In this document: positions 1 to 9,841 of the stretch, piece by piece
How positions within the stretch are numbered: the stretch's first letter is position 1
Layout of the letters: every line of letters begins with the position of its first letter
Assembly (NCBI GenBank): GCA_019634615.1
Contig: JAHCAZ010000014.1
Location: 1 to 64,000 of the forward strand
Direction: 5' to 3'
Source of the DNA: Opitutaceae bacterium
GTDB lineage: Bacteria; Verrucomicrobiota; Verrucomicrobiia; Opitutales; Opitutaceae
Length of the DNA: 64,000 bases
The notes under the pieces: model-generated
What the model was told of the DNA's origin: nothing
Database searches by the model: none
The model's input: the letters and a program-made list of their open reading frames with translations, nothing else
Program-made: the position numbers and the translations under genes

Positions 1-160
1 CTTCGTCGGCTGGTCCAACAACGACACCGGCTGGGAAGTCTACTCCGACCGCATCCGCCCGAACGTCCCCGAGCCCTCGACCTACGGCCTGGTCCTCACC
101 GCCGCCGGCCTTGCCCTCCTCGGCTGGCGCCGCTGGCGGGGCCGGGCGAAGGCGTGTTAA
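1..160 (+). CDS. PEP-CTERM sorting domain protein, C-terminal end (partial)
   Basis: The reading frame is open from base 2 to the TAA at 158-160, giving 52 residues of a protein that begins outside the window. The tail reads VPEPSTYGLVLTAAG, followed by a hydrophobic segment and an arginine-rich end (RRWRGR). This is the classic PEP-CTERM signal: a VPEP motif, one membrane span and a basic cluster. Such proteins are exported and processed by an exosortase, usually for surface or exopolysaccharide-associated display. The upstream domain cannot be seen, so the function of the protein is unknown. Confidence 0.85.
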   Translation, partial: FVGWSNNDTGWEVYSDRIRPNVPEPSTYGLVLTAAGLALLGWRRWRGRAKAC

Positions 161-196
161 AGGGTAAGGTATAAGGGGTAAGGGCGTAAGTGGCTT

Positions 197-268
197 GTAG
201 CAACGAGCGTGAGCGAGTGGGCGCTTGGCGTGCGCGGCACCTACCCACGCGCTCACGCTCGTGGCTAC
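197..268. repeat. Inverted repeat with GTAGC...GCTAC ends
   Basis: The left arm (197-221, GTAGCAACGAGCGTGAGCG...) pairs with the right arm (244-268, ...CGCTCACGCTCGTGGCTAC) with one or two mismatches. The loop is about 22 bases. It lies just downstream of the PEP-CTERM gene. Its GTAG/CTAC ends match the palindromes at 6391-6454 and 35604-35652. It could form a hairpin in RNA and act as a terminator, but there is no T-tract. Confidence 0.7.
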
Positions 269-337
269 CCGGCAGCGGGGCGGAATTTTGAACGTCCGGG
301 CCCCGGCTGCGTCTTACTGGGTGTTCGTCATCGTTCT

Positions 338-366
338 TTGCTTGGTTCATATGTTTGTAGTTTAGT
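338..366 (+). promoter_or_regulatory. Possible sigma-70 promoter for rsmE
   Basis: TTGCTT (338-343) and TTTAGT (361-366) are separated by 17 bases and lie in the only A/T-rich island upstream of rsmE. The match to consensus is partial (3/6 and 4/6), so this is a weak prediction. Confidence 0.3.
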
Positions 367-466
367 CGGCAAGGGCGTCGGACTTCGGTTCGGCGCCCTT
401 TCTGATTTTTGGGGCCGCGGAAAGACCCTCGACTCGGCCCGGGCCGGCGCCTTCATTCGGGACGCC

Positions 467-1222
467 ATGCCGGATTTCCGCGCCTTCTGCACGCCGCCGA
501 CCGCCGAGCCCGCCGCGATCGTCCTCTCCCCGGAGGAATCCCACCACCTCATCGCCGTGAACCGCGCCCGCATCGGCAGCACCGTCGTCGCCTTCGACGG
601 CAAGGGCACCGAGTGGATCTGTGAGCTCACCGACGACCGCCGCCAGGCCGCCGTGCTCTCGGTGCGTTTCCGGCAGAAGCTTAAGCCCCTGGCCTACGAG
701 ATCACCCTCGGCCAGGCCCTGCCCAAGGGCCAGTACATGGATGCGATCGTGCGCAAGGCCACGGAGATCGGCACCGCGGCCATCGTGCCCCTGGAAAGCG
801 AACGCACCCAGGTCCATCTCGACGGCGACCGCCAGGACCGGAAGATCGAGAAATGGCAGGTCGCCGCCCTCGAGGCCGCCAAGCAATGCGGCAATGCCTA
901 TGTGCCGACCATCCACCCGGTCCAGCAGGCCATGGTCTACCTGGAATCGGCCCGCGGCTTCGACCTGAAACTCATCGCCAGCCTGCAGCCCGGCGCGCGC
1001 TCGCTGAAATCCGTCCTCGCGGCCTACCAAGGTGCCAACGGCCGGCCGCCACGCCGGGTCCTGTGGCTCGTCGGCCCCGAGGGCGATTTCACACCCGCCG
1101 AGATGAGCCACGCCAAGAGCTGCGGCTTCGAGTTCATCACCCTCGGCCCGCTCGTGCTCCGCTGCGAGACCGCCGCGACGTACGCGCTCAGCATCCTGAG
1201 CTACGAGCTGCAGAACAGCTGA
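467..1222 (+). CDS. rsmE: 16S rRNA (uracil1498-N3)-methyltransferase RsmE
   Basis: This 251-residue protein belongs to the RsmE family of SPOUT methyltransferases, which methylate U1498 of 16S rRNA using S-adenosylmethionine. The C-terminal trefoil-knot motifs are clear: LVGPEGDFTPAE and LGPLVLRCETAA. The N-terminal part (SPEESHHLIAVNRARIG) matches the PUA-like RNA-binding domain. The frame is open much further upstream, but ATG 467 (MPDFRAFC) gives the usual family length and starts at the first conserved residues. It is convergent with the lipoyl protein gene, only three bases apart. Confidence 0.92.
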   Translation: MPDFRAFCTPPTAEPAAIVLSPEESHHLIAVNRARIGSTVVAFDGKGTEWICELTDDRRQAAVLSVRFRQKLKPLAYEITLGQALPKGQYMDAIVRKATEIGTAAIVPLESERTQVHLDGDRQDRKIEKWQVAALEAAKQCGNAYVPTIHPVQQAMVYLESARGFDLKLIASLQPGARSLKSVLAAYQGANGRPPRRVLWLVGPEGDFTPAEMSHAKSCGFEFITLGPLVLRCETAATYALSILSYELQNS

Positions 1223-1225
1223 CGC

Positions 1226-1702
1226 TCAACCCTTGCGCTTGGCGAGGTAGCGCTGGACGTCCTCGCTCGAAACCCGGTTGCCGGGGCCCGTCGCCTCGAT
1301 GTCGGTGATCTTTGCGGGATCGAGCCCGGCCTCCTGCGCGAGCTTGGTCGCCTTGGGCGTCCAGACGACCGCTCCCGCCGCCTTGGGCGCGGCGGCCGGG
1401 GCCGGGGCGGCGCTGGTTGACGCCGTCTGGGACTTCAGGTGCAGCATGCTCGCGTCGCTGGTCTCGATCTGCAGGAAAAGGTCGCCCGACTGCATGATCT
1501 GGCCGCCCTTCGCGGCGATGGCGTGGATGACGCCGTCGCAGGGGCTCTCGAACTCGAACGCGGACTTGTCGCTCTCCAGGTCGGCCATGCGCTGACCCTT
1601 CGTAACCCGTTCGCCGGGAGCCACCTTGATGACGATCACGTTCATTTCACTGACGGTGGCGCCCATGGACGGCACGGGCACATCGATGATGAAGGTTTCC
1701 AT
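1226..1702 (-). CDS. Free-standing lipoyl domain plus E3-binding domain protein
   Basis: The 158-residue product has an N-terminal biotinyl/lipoyl domain (about residues 1-80) with the lipoylation motif ESDKSAFEFES, modified lysine K46. An Ala/Pro linker follows (about 90-108), then a peripheral subunit-binding domain (about 110-157; PKATKLAQEAGLDPAKI, GPGNRVSSEDVQRYL). In 2-oxoacid dehydrogenase E2 proteins these two domains precede a catalytic acyltransferase domain of about 230 residues, which is absent here. The stop lies directly after the binding domain and no remnant follows. No E1, E2 or E3 gene lies nearby; the next gene upstream is kdsA. It could be a swinging-arm donor or a dehydrogenase-complex accessory. 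The domains are secure, the role is not. Confidence 0.85.
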   Translation of the reverse strand: METFIIDVPVPSMGATVSEMNVIVIKVAPGERVTKGQRMADLESDKSAFEFESPCDGVIHAIAAKGGQIMQSGDLFLQIETSDASMLHLKSQTASTSAAPAPAAAPKAAGAVVWTPKATKLAQEAGLDPAKITDIEATGPGNRVSSEDVQRYLAKRKG

Positions 1703-1740
1703 TGGATTGTGCCTTCAGCTTGGCCGGCGCCGGCCCCCGG

Positions 1741-2535
1741 TCAATGCCGCACGGCTCGCCACACCGCCAGGCAATCAATGAGGAGATTCGGCAGCTGCGC
1801 GAGCGGGACCATGTTGGGGCCATCGGAGATGGCCTTGTCGGGGTCCGGATGCGTCTCGATGAAGAGCCCATCCGCCCCCGCGGCGAGCGCGGCCTTGGCC
1901 AGCGGCGGCACGAACTCGCGCTGTCCGCCGCTCTTGCCGCCGGCGGCGCCGGGCAGTTGCACGCTGTGGGTGGCGTCGAAGATCGTCGGGCAGCCGTTCT
2001 GCCGCATGATCGCGAACGAGCGCATGTCGACGACGAGGTTCTGGTAGCCGAAGGTCGTGCCGCGCTCAGTCTGCCAGACCTCGGTGGCGCGGCCATCGCG
2101 GAGCTTGCCCGTGACGTGCACCATCTCCTGCGGGGAGAGGAACTGGCCCTTCTTCACGTTCACCACGCGACCCGTCGCGGCGGCGGCGAGCAAGAGGTCG
2201 GTCTGCCGGCAGAGGAACGCCGGGATCTGCACGACGTCGCACACGGCGGCCACGGGCGCCACCTGCTCGCGCTCATGCACGTCGGTCAGCACCGGGAAGC
2301 CGTACTCGCGCTTGATGAGCGCCAGCAGCTTGAGGCCCTCCTCGAGGCCCGTGCCGCGCGGGCCGGAGGCCGAGGTGCGGTTGGCCTTGTCGAACGAGCC
2401 CTTGAAAAGGAGGTTCAGCTCCGGGTGCGCCACGCGCATGGCCACGAGCTTCTCGGCGACCGCCCGGCAGACGGACTCACTCTCGAGCGAGCAGGGACCG
2501 GCGATGATCGTGAGGCGTTTGGGATCGTGGAGCAT
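1741..2535 (-). CDS. kdsA: 3-deoxy-8-phosphooctulonate synthase KdsA
   Basis: This 264-residue enzyme condenses phosphoenolpyruvate with arabinose 5-phosphate to give KDO 8-phosphate, the first committed step of KDO synthesis for lipopolysaccharide. The N-terminal [13 protein letters not shown], the [12 protein letters not shown] block and the C-terminal [17 protein letters not shown] are family signatures, and the length is typical. The arabinose-5-phosphate isomerase gene kdsD begins at the other end of the window. The gene lies between pyrG and the lipoyl protein on the same strand and could be cotranscribed with both, although a long inverted repeat separates it from pyrG. Confidence 0.95.
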   Translation of the reverse strand: MLHDPKRLTIIAGPCSLESESVCRAVAEKLVAMRVAHPELNLLFKGSFDKANRTSASGPRGTGLEEGLKLLALIKREYGFPVLTDVHEREQVAPVAAVCDVVQIPAFLCRQTDLLLAAAATGRVVNVKKGQFLSPQEMVHVTGKLRDGRATEVWQTERGTTFGYQNLVVDMRSFAIMRQNGCPTIFDATHSVQLPGAAGGKSGGQREFVPPLAKAALAAGADGLFIETHPDPDKAISDGPNMVPLAQLPNLLIDCLAVWRAVRH

Positions 2536-2539
2536 GGGA

Positions 2540-4273
<1,734 letters not shown>

Positions 4274-4329
4274 TTAAGCGGGGCGCTTTCGCGGAGACAA
4301 GTAAAGAGTCCGGGGCTTGCCCCGGACCC

Positions 4330-5382
4330 TCAACCCTTCACCGCGACCTCGCGACCCTTGGCCTGCGCCGCGTAGACCGCCTCGAGGATGCCGATGACCT
4401 TGATGGTCTCGGTCCACGGCACCGGCGACGGTTTGCCGTTGAGGACGCAGTCGGTGAAGGCCGCGATCTCGTTCCAGTGCGGGTGCGGCACCGCGACCGG
4501 GTGCGTGAGCGAGCCCTGGGCGTGCGTGCCGTTGATGACCGTGGTGAACTCGGCGGACGGCCACTTGATGCCGCCCTTGGTGCCGTAGAGCTGGGTGCTC
4601 ATGTCCTCGTTCTCCGGCTGGTGCGACATCCATGCGGCCTCGAGGACGAGGGTGGCGCCGTTGTCGAAGTGCACGAAGCCCGCGGCGAAGTCCTCGACCG
4701 AGTAGCGCTGGCGGTCCCATTCACCCCAGAGGTTCGGCATGGTCTTGCCCTTGGCGAAGACCGTGCGGGCGACGCCGGTGGCGCGCACGGGCTTCGGGAA
4801 GCCCATGAGCCACAGGCAGAGGTCGAGGGCGTGCACGCCGATGTCCATGCACGGCCCGCCGCCCGAGAGCTTGGCGTCGATGAACCCGGGCGCCGGCGGC
4901 AGCCAGGCGCGGCGCATGGCGCGCACGCGGGCGTGGTAGGCCTCGCCGAGGTTGCCGGCATCGACCCAGGCCTTGGCTGCGACGCCCGACTGGGTGAAGC
5001 GCTGGTGCTGGGCGGTCATGAGCTTGAGCTTCTTGCGATCCGCCAGTTGACCCATCTGCTTCACCTCGGCGGTCGTGACCGCGAGGGGTTTTTCGCACAG
5101 GACGTGGCAACCCCTGCTGAGCGCCGCCAGCGCCGCCGGCGTGTGCACCTTGTTGGGCGTGCAGATGTCGACCGCGTCGAGGTCGAGCTTCAGCAGGTCG
5201 CGGTAATCCGTGAACACCTGCGCCGTGCCGGCGAGGGCCGCGGCCTTCTGCGCCGTGGCGGGGGAGACGTCGGCCACGCCGACGATCTCGACTTCCGGCA
5301 GGTTCTTCCAGCCGGGGATGTGCACGGCCTGGGCGATGCCGCCGCCGCCGATCAGGCCAACACGGAATTTGCGGGTGCTCAT
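4330..5382 (-). CDS. Gfo/Idh/MocA family NAD(P)-dependent oxidoreductase
   Basis: The 350-residue product starts MSTRKFRVGLIGGGGIAQ with a Rossmann GxGxxA-type motif. It carries the family signature CEKPLAVTTAEV at about residue 95, and its C-terminal half has the mixed alpha/beta substrate domain (KLSGGGPCMDIGVHALD). Members oxidise or reduce sugars, inositols and related polyols; the substrate cannot be read from the sequence. The open frame continues upstream to 5754, but the start at 5382 places the Rossmann motif at the normal position. It is divergent from the PfkB kinase gene (5516), with a 133-base gap that should hold both promoters. Substrates of the two may be related. Confidence 0.88.
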   Translation of the reverse strand: MSTRKFRVGLIGGGGIAQAVHIPGWKNLPEVEIVGVADVSPATAQKAAALAGTAQVFTDYRDLLKLDLDAVDICTPNKVHTPAALAALSRGCHVLCEKPLAVTTAEVKQMGQLADRKKLKLMTAQHQRFTQSGVAAKAWVDAGNLGEAYHARVRAMRRAWLPPAPGFIDAKLSGGGPCMDIGVHALDLCLWLMGFPKPVRATGVARTVFAKGKTMPNLWGEWDRQRYSVEDFAAGFVHFDNGATLVLEAAWMSHQPENEDMSTQLYGTKGGIKWPSAEFTTVINGTHAQGSLTHPVAVPHPHWNEIAAFTDCVLNGKPSPVPWTETIKVIGILEAVYAAQAKGREVAVKG

Positions 5383-5515
5383 GGTTGGGGAATGTCGGCC
5401 AAGCGATGCCGCGACCGCCCGGATGCGACAATCCCAAAACCGATCTCCGCGCCGCCGCGGCCTGAACAATCTTGTTGCCCGCGCGGGGCCCGTGCGGTGA
5501 CGTGCGCGCAGCATC

Positions 5516-6394
5516 ATGAACGGCGCCCGCCCCTCCCTGCTCTGCCTCGGCGAGATCCTGTGGGACTTCCTGCCGGCCGGGCTTTTTCCCGGCGGCGCCC
5601 CGTTCAATGTCGCGTACCACCTGCATCGCCAGGGCGCCGACGTCACCGTGGTCTCCGCGGTGGGCCGCGACGTGCTCGGCGCCGAGCTGCGCCGGCGCCT
5701 CGCCGGCTGGGGACTCGATGCGGCCGGCATCACCGAGGTCGACGACCGGCCCACCGGCTATGTGCGCGCCACCGTCTCGCCGCGGGGCGACGCCACCTAC
5801 GAGATCGTCACCGACGTTGCCTGGGACCGCATCGCGCTCCCGGCGCCCGTCCTCGCCCGCGCCCGCGCCGCGCGCGGCCTGATCTACGGTTCGCTCGCGC
5901 TGCGGGAGCAGCCCAATCGCCAAGTGCTGAAGGCACTGCTCGCCGCGCTGCCGCGCGAGGCCTGGCGGGTGTTCGACGTCAACCTGCGCGCCCCGTTTGA
6001 CGACCCGGCGCTCGTGCACGAACTCGCCGCGGGCGCCACCCTGCTGAAGTTGAACGCGGCCGAGGCCGCGCGGTTGGCGGCCGGTGCCGCGGAATCACCC
6101 GGGCGCGAGGAAGCCGACGCCCGCGTGCTCGCGCACCGGACTCGCTGCCCCCTCGTCTGCATCACCGCCGGCGAACGCGGCGCCGGCCTGCTGCAGGATG
6201 GACGCTGGTATTGGGAGCCGGGCCGGTCGGTTCAGGTGGCCGACACCGTCGGCGCCGGGGACGCCTTTCTCGCCGCGCTGGTGCTCCGCCTCCTGCGCGA
6301 TCCGCAGTCGCCTGCCGTCGCTCTCGCGCACGCCTGCCGCACCGGCGAATGGGTGGCGAGCTGCCACGGCGCAACGCCGGAGTACCCAGTGTAG
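5516..6394 (+). CDS. PfkB family carbohydrate kinase (fructokinase-like)
   Basis: The 292-residue protein is a ribokinase/PfkB fold sugar kinase. It has the N-terminal GEILWDFLPAG and GGAPFNVAYHL segments and the C-terminal signature DTVGAGDAFLAAL, whose aspartate is the catalytic base. The N-terminal wording resembles fructokinases, but the phosphoryl acceptor is not certain. The gene is divergent from the Gfo/Idh/MocA oxidoreductase. Its TAG stop (6392-6394) lies inside the left arm of an inverted repeat shared with the convergent PEP-CTERM gene. Confidence 0.88.
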   Translation: MNGARPSLLCLGEILWDFLPAGLFPGGAPFNVAYHLHRQGADVTVVSAVGRDVLGAELRRRLAGWGLDAAGITEVDDRPTGYVRATVSPRGDATYEIVTDVAWDRIALPAPVLARARAARGLIYGSLALREQPNRQVLKALLAALPREAWRVFDVNLRAPFDDPALVHELAAGATLLKLNAAEAARLAAGAAESPGREEADARVLAHRTRCPLVCITAGERGAGLLQDGRWYWEPGRSVQVADTVGAGDAFLAALVLRLLRDPQSPAVALAHACRTGEWVASCHGATPEYPV

Positions 6395-6454
6395 GAGCAG
6401 CTTTACGCCGCGATCGAGCGCGCCCCATCGCGGCGCAAGGCCGCCCCAACCTAC
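6391..6454. repeat. GTAGG...CCTAC inverted repeat supplying two stop codons
   Basis: GTAGGAGCAGCTTTACGCCG at 6391 pairs imperfectly with the sequence ending CCTAC at about 6454, around a CGCGATCGAGCGCGCC centre. The left end supplies the TAG stop of the kinase gene and the right end (CTA at 6451-6453, read on the minus strand) supplies the TAG stop of the PEP-CTERM gene. It occupies the entire convergent gap and could act as a bidirectional terminator. Confidence 0.75.
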
Positions 6455-7269
6455 CGGCGGCGACGCCAAACCGACCAGCCGACCACCGCCAACCCCAGCC
6501 CCATCAGGGCGTAGGTCGAGGGCTCGGGCACGGCCAGGCCGTTGGTCAGGAAAGTCTCCGAGAAACCAAACCCCAGCACCTCGTGGTTGCCGTACGCCTG
6601 GCCCGTCGCGGCGGTGAAGCCGACATACGCCGCCGAACCACCGATCGTGGCGGCAATATCGATGCTCTTGGCGAGTTGCGCGGTCGCCGGCCGCTGACCG
6701 TCCTGGCTCGCCCGCACCTCAAGGGTCGATCCGTTGTAGTCGACCCACACCGTCCAAATCGTGCCGTTGTCGAACGCCTGCGCGATGTCGGCCGTCACCA
6801 CGGAGGACATGCTGCCACCGGTGTTGAGGCCGATGTGGTTCGAATTGGGATCGTAGTTGTTGGCGAAGGTGTCGAACTCGACCGCGATGCTGTTGTTGAT
6901 GCCGCCGTAGCCGATGCCGGCGCCCAACTGGCCGAGCTGCGTCGAGGCCACGCGCTGCAGCGTGAAGGTAAGCCCGTCGGCGCCGGCGGAGGTGCCGTCA
7001 CTGATGCCGCCCGGGCTTGCGATGCGGAACTGGAAGACCGCGCTGAATTGCGCGACCCCGTACTGGGACGACGTGAAGATCGAGCCGCGGCGATCGTTAT
7101 GGCTGGAGGCAAGCAGGATCGACGAGCCCGACACCACCGCATCGTTCAACTGCAGGCCGGTCCGGACCGAAAAATCCTGATAGGGCAGCACCGTCTGCGC
7201 CGCCAGCGGCGACAGCAGACCGACACAGGCCGCAAGGATCACAAGGGGGCGCGCAGACATCGGTGTCAT
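6451..7269 (-). CDS. PEP-CTERM protein with L-type lectin-like domain
   Basis: The product (272 residues from the chosen start) has an N-terminal signal peptide (SARPLVILAACVGLLSPLAAQ). The middle is rich in beta structure and resembles bacterial legume-lectin/LamG-like domains: the segment SIAVEFDTFANNYDPNSNH matches the metal-binding FDT...D.N region of L-type lectins. The C-terminus is VPEPSTYALMGLGLAVVGW followed by RRRR, a PEP-CTERM exosortase signal. ATG 7269 was chosen because AAGGGA lies 11-12 bases upstream; ATG 7260 and ATG 7302 are alternatives. The protein is probably surface-exposed and binds carbohydrate (inferred from fold only). Its stop codon lies in a shared inverted repeat. 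Confidence 0.8.
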   Translation of the reverse strand: MTPMSARPLVILAACVGLLSPLAAQTVLPYQDFSVRTGLQLNDAVVSGSSILLASSHNDRRGSIFTSSQYGVAQFSAVFQFRIASPGGISDGTSAGADGLTFTLQRVASTQLGQLGAGIGYGGINNSIAVEFDTFANNYDPNSNHIGLNTGGSMSSVVTADIAQAFDNGTIWTVWVDYNGSTLEVRASQDGQRPATAQLAKSIDIAATIGGSAAYVGFTAATGQAYGNHEVLGFGFSETFLTNGLAVPEPSTYALMGLGLAVVGWSVWRRRR

Positions 7270-7349
7270 GACACTGCAATCCCTTTGCGACATCGCGAGC
7301 AAATATCCCTCGCGTAGGGTATACTCCTTACCAATTGGGTGCTAGGCGT

Positions 7350-8063
7350 TTACGGCAAATCTCCCAGCTGTGGCCGCAGGATGATCTCCTCGACGACGGT
7401 GCGCCGACCCAGCCGATACACGTCGAGGATCGCCCGGCCAATGTCTTCCGCCGGCATGATCCGCTCGGCCGCCACCCCGCTGCCGTCCCAGGACGGCGTG
7501 AACGTCGCCCCCGGGCACACGAGCGTGACCCGAACGCCTTTCGTTTTGAGCTCGTCGCGCATGACCTTGGTCAATCCGGTCACGCCAAACTTCGCGGCAC
7601 AATACGCCGCCCCACCCGGATAGGACTGAAGGCCGGCGATCGATCCCATATTGAACACGTCGCCGCGACCGCGCCGCGCCATCGCTGGCACGAACGCCTG
7701 CGACACCAGCAGCACGCTGCGCAGGTTGACCGCCAGCAGCTCGTCGAATTGCGCCGGGGAGGTCTCGAGGAGCGGGGCCGGGCGAAACACCCCGGCGTTG
7801 TTGACGAGCACATCCACCACGCCAAAGCGCCGGGTCACTGCCCGGGCCAGGGCTTTCACGGCCGCAGCGTCAGTAACGTCACAAGGGAACGCCGCCACTT
7901 CCGCGCCCAGCCTGGCGCAGGCGCGGGCGATGGTGGTGAGGTTGCGCGCCGACCGCGCCACGAGCGCGAGCCGCGCGCCCTTGAGCTCGCGGGCAAAGGT
8001 CTTGGCGATGGCGGCGCCGATCCCCTGCGAGGCGCCGGTGATGAGGATGACGGTCTTGGGCAT
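7350..8063 (-). CDS. Short-chain dehydrogenase/reductase, possible sepiapterin reductase
   Basis: This 237-residue classical SDR has the cofactor motif TGASQGIG (residues 10-17), NNAG (88-91) and catalytic S141, Y154 and K158 (YCAAK). The sequence alone supports NAD(P)H-dependent ketone/alcohol chemistry without naming a substrate. Context suggests one: FolE2 and a PTPS-type pterin synthase lie directly upstream on the same strand, and the third enzyme of tetrahydrobiopterin synthesis, sepiapterin reductase, is an SDR. The alternative is a generic 3-oxoacyl-ACP-reductase-like enzyme that happens to be adjacent; a family A repeat separates it from folE2. Confidence 0.85.
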   Translation of the reverse strand: MPKTVILITGASQGIGAAIAKTFARELKGARLALVARSARNLTTIARACARLGAEVAAFPCDVTDAAAVKALARAVTRRFGVVDVLVNNAGVFRPAPLLETSPAQFDELLAVNLRSVLLVSQAFVPAMARRGRGDVFNMGSIAGLQSYPGGAAYCAAKFGVTGLTKVMRDELKTKGVRVTLVCPGATFTPSWDGSGVAAERIMPAEDIGRAILDVYRLGRRTVVEEIILRPQLGDLP

Positions 8064-8072
8064 GAGTCGGAG

Positions 8073-8172
8073 TTAAGCGCAAAGCGGCAAAGACGCGAAG
8101 ACCGGAATTAAAGAAATGACACCAATCCGTCCCCTTCGCCCCGACCTTCGCACCTTCGCGTCTTTGCGCTTC
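8073..8172. repeat. Family A inverted repeat between folE2 and the SDR gene
   Basis: The left arm TTAAGCGCAAAGCGGCAAAG begins at 8073 and the right arm CTTCGCGTCTTTGCGCTTC ends at about 8172. It is the same unit as at 2540-2679, here with a loop of about 30 bases, and fills nearly the whole gap between two same-strand genes. It would form a stable RNA hairpin downstream of folE2. Confidence 0.85.
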
Positions 8173-8185
8173 AAAAATCGCCCGC

Positions 8186-9163
8186 TCAACAGAGCAGCGA
8201 GCCGAAATCCATGAAGTCCGCCGTGAAGCCGCCCTTCACGCCCTTGCAGATCACGCTCACCGCGTCGTGCGAGTGCAGCGACTCGAGGTGCGAGCAGGCG
8301 ATGCGGAAGTCGCGGATGCGCTTGTCGGCGTCGAACTCGCGGTACAGCAGCCGGGCCGCGTCCTCGACGAACTTGAGGTGCGCACCGTTGAGCTCGGCGA
8401 ACGCCTGCTCGTCCTCGCGCTTCACCATGACCTGCGTCTCGGTGCGCAGCGCCCTCAGGCAGAGGGCGTGCACGTCCTCGATCCAGATCTTTTTGCCGTC
8501 GGCCTCCTCGACGGTGACGCGTGCCTTGCTGCGCTGCGAATGCGGCACGCCGTACACGCCGCGCTGGTCGCGCGCGTGCTCATTGAGCTCGGCCGAACAC
8601 GGGCAGGCGGACGAATAGACGAAGTCGAAGTGGATGAACCGCCGGTACTGCCCCTCGTGGGTCATCACGCCCTCGAAGGCCACCTTGTAGAACTGGTAGC
8701 CATCGAGGCCGCTGCGCAGGCTGCGCTGCGTCATCGGGTACGAGAAGCTGATCTTCAGGCGGGCATCCTTGCTCCGCACGTTGCGCAGGTAGGACTTGAG
8801 GATCTTGCCCACCCATTCGCCGGTGAAGACCTCGTCCTTGTGGTCGTAGAACGACCGGACGATGCGGCTCATGTTGATGCCCTTGAGCTCGGCCTCCAGG
8901 GAAACCGTGCCGGTGATGCTGGCCTCGAGGGTGAGGAGCTTGCCCTGCTTGGTGCGGAACTTGAGGGGCAGCTTGAAATTGTGCACGCCCACCTGCTGGA
9001 TCGGAACGTTGACCCCGTGGATGGCGTCGTGCGCCGACTCCATCATGTCGGGCAGCGAGGCGCGATAGGCGTTCGAGACGCGGAACTTCGCGTCGTAGCC
9101 GCGCTTGAGCTTGGGTTCGACTCCGGCCGCGGAGCGGTGGAGATACATCTGCTTCTTTTTCAT
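8186..9163 (-). CDS. folE2: GTP cyclohydrolase I type IB (FolE2)
   Basis: The 325-residue enzyme converts GTP to 7,8-dihydroneopterin triphosphate, the entry step to folate, queuosine and biopterin. It carries the FolE2 metal/active-site segment [10 protein letters not shown], the conserved [12 protein letters not shown] and the C-terminal [13 protein letters not shown]. FolE2 enzymes can use several divalent metals and are often made when zinc is scarce. The open frame extends to 9253, but ATG 9163 ([12 protein letters not shown]) gives the usual length. The gene follows the PTPS-like gene on the same strand after 70 bases, consistent with an operon. Confidence 0.93.
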   Translation of the reverse strand: MKKKQMYLHRSAAGVEPKLKRGYDAKFRVSNAYRASLPDMMESAHDAIHGVNVPIQQVGVHNFKLPLKFRTKQGKLLTLEASITGTVSLEAELKGINMSRIVRSFYDHKDEVFTGEWVGKILKSYLRNVRSKDARLKISFSYPMTQRSLRSGLDGYQFYKVAFEGVMTHEGQYRRFIHFDFVYSSACPCSAELNEHARDQRGVYGVPHSQRSKARVTVEEADGKKIWIEDVHALCLRALRTETQVMVKREDEQAFAELNGAHLKFVEDAARLLYREFDADKRIRDFRIACSHLESLHSHDAVSVICKGVKGGFTADFMDFGSLLC

Positions 9164-9233
9164 GTCGTTTTTGTCGGGGTGGCGGCCAGGCGGTTGGGAC
9201 GATAACCGTAGGACCGGCGGTGTGGTGCCGGCC

Positions 9234-9710
9234 TTAGCTGGCCTCGGGTCCAAAGTATTCGGCGTAATTGCGGGGAGTCTCGTAGAGGCGCACGCAGTGG
9301 AGGCGGCCGGCCTTCACGTGCGGCGCGATTTCGTTCCAGAAGGCGATGACGAGGTTCTCAGTCGACGGGATGACGCCGCGCAGGAAGGGCACTTCCTCGT
9401 TGAGGTTGCGGTGGTCGCACTTGTCCACGACAGCGCGATGGAGGATGCGCTTCAGCTCGCCGAGGTCGATGATGTACCCGGTCTCCGGGTCCGGCTGGCC
9501 CTTGACGGTGACCTCGAGGACGTAGTTGTGCCCGTGCCAATGCGGGTTGGTGCACAGGCCGTACTGCTTCTGGTTCCAGGCGAGGCTCTTCGTCGGGTTG
9601 TAGAGCCGGTGCGCCGCATTGAAATGCACCTGCCGCGTGATGAACACGGTGCCGGTCAGCACGCGCGGGGCGCGGGACCGGGCGGAGCGGCGGGTGGGTT
9701 GAGCGGGCAT
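9234..9710 (-). CDS. 6-pyruvoyl-tetrahydropterin synthase family protein (PTPS-type active site)
   Basis: The product has 158 residues from ATG 9710. Zinc ligands are H34 (HFNAAHRL), H59 and H61; the active-site cysteine is C53, spaced C-x5-HGH ([11 protein letters not shown]). D99-H100 and E144 complete the site. The C-x5-HGH spacing is that of animal-type PTPS, whereas QueD enzymes use C-x3-HGH, so tetrahydrobiopterin-type chemistry is favoured over queuosine synthesis (this rests on motif spacing only). The next gene, folE2, makes its substrate. The frame is open to 9839; ATG 9734 is another possible start. It is divergent from the nucleotidyltransferase gene at 9842. Confidence 0.85.
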   Translation of the reverse strand: MPAQPTRRSARSRAPRVLTGTVFITRQVHFNAAHRLYNPTKSLAWNQKQYGLCTNPHWHGHNYVLEVTVKGQPDPETGYIIDLGELKRILHRAVVDKCDHRNLNEEVPFLRGVIPSTENLVIAFWNEIAPHVKAGRLHCVRLYETPRNYAEYFGPEAS

Positions 9711-9841
9711 GCGGAGGGAACCAAGGGAAGCCATCCCCGTCCCGGCGTCAACCCGCGGCCCGGGATATTTGGGCGGCCGGCCATGCAATCGGAAACGCAT
9801 TGAACCGCGCGCGCCGTTGGCGCTGACTAGCCGCTGCATCC

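Larger units (their letters stand above)
161..466. other. 306-base intergenic region with an inverted repeat and a possible promoter
   Basis: No convincing gene lies here; the frame open upstream of rsmE has no similarity I recognise and runs through a repeat. The stretch begins with G/A-rich runs (AGGGTAAGG, GGGGTAAGGG) and holds an inverted repeat at 197-268. An A/T-rich island around 335-366 is the likely rsmE promoter region. Confidence 0.5.

Noticed and set aside
9234-9710. Calling the pterin synthase QueD
   Set aside because: The active-site spacing is C-x5-HGH, not C-x3-HGH, and no queC or queE genes are adjacent. QueD activity remains possible, so no gene symbol was given.
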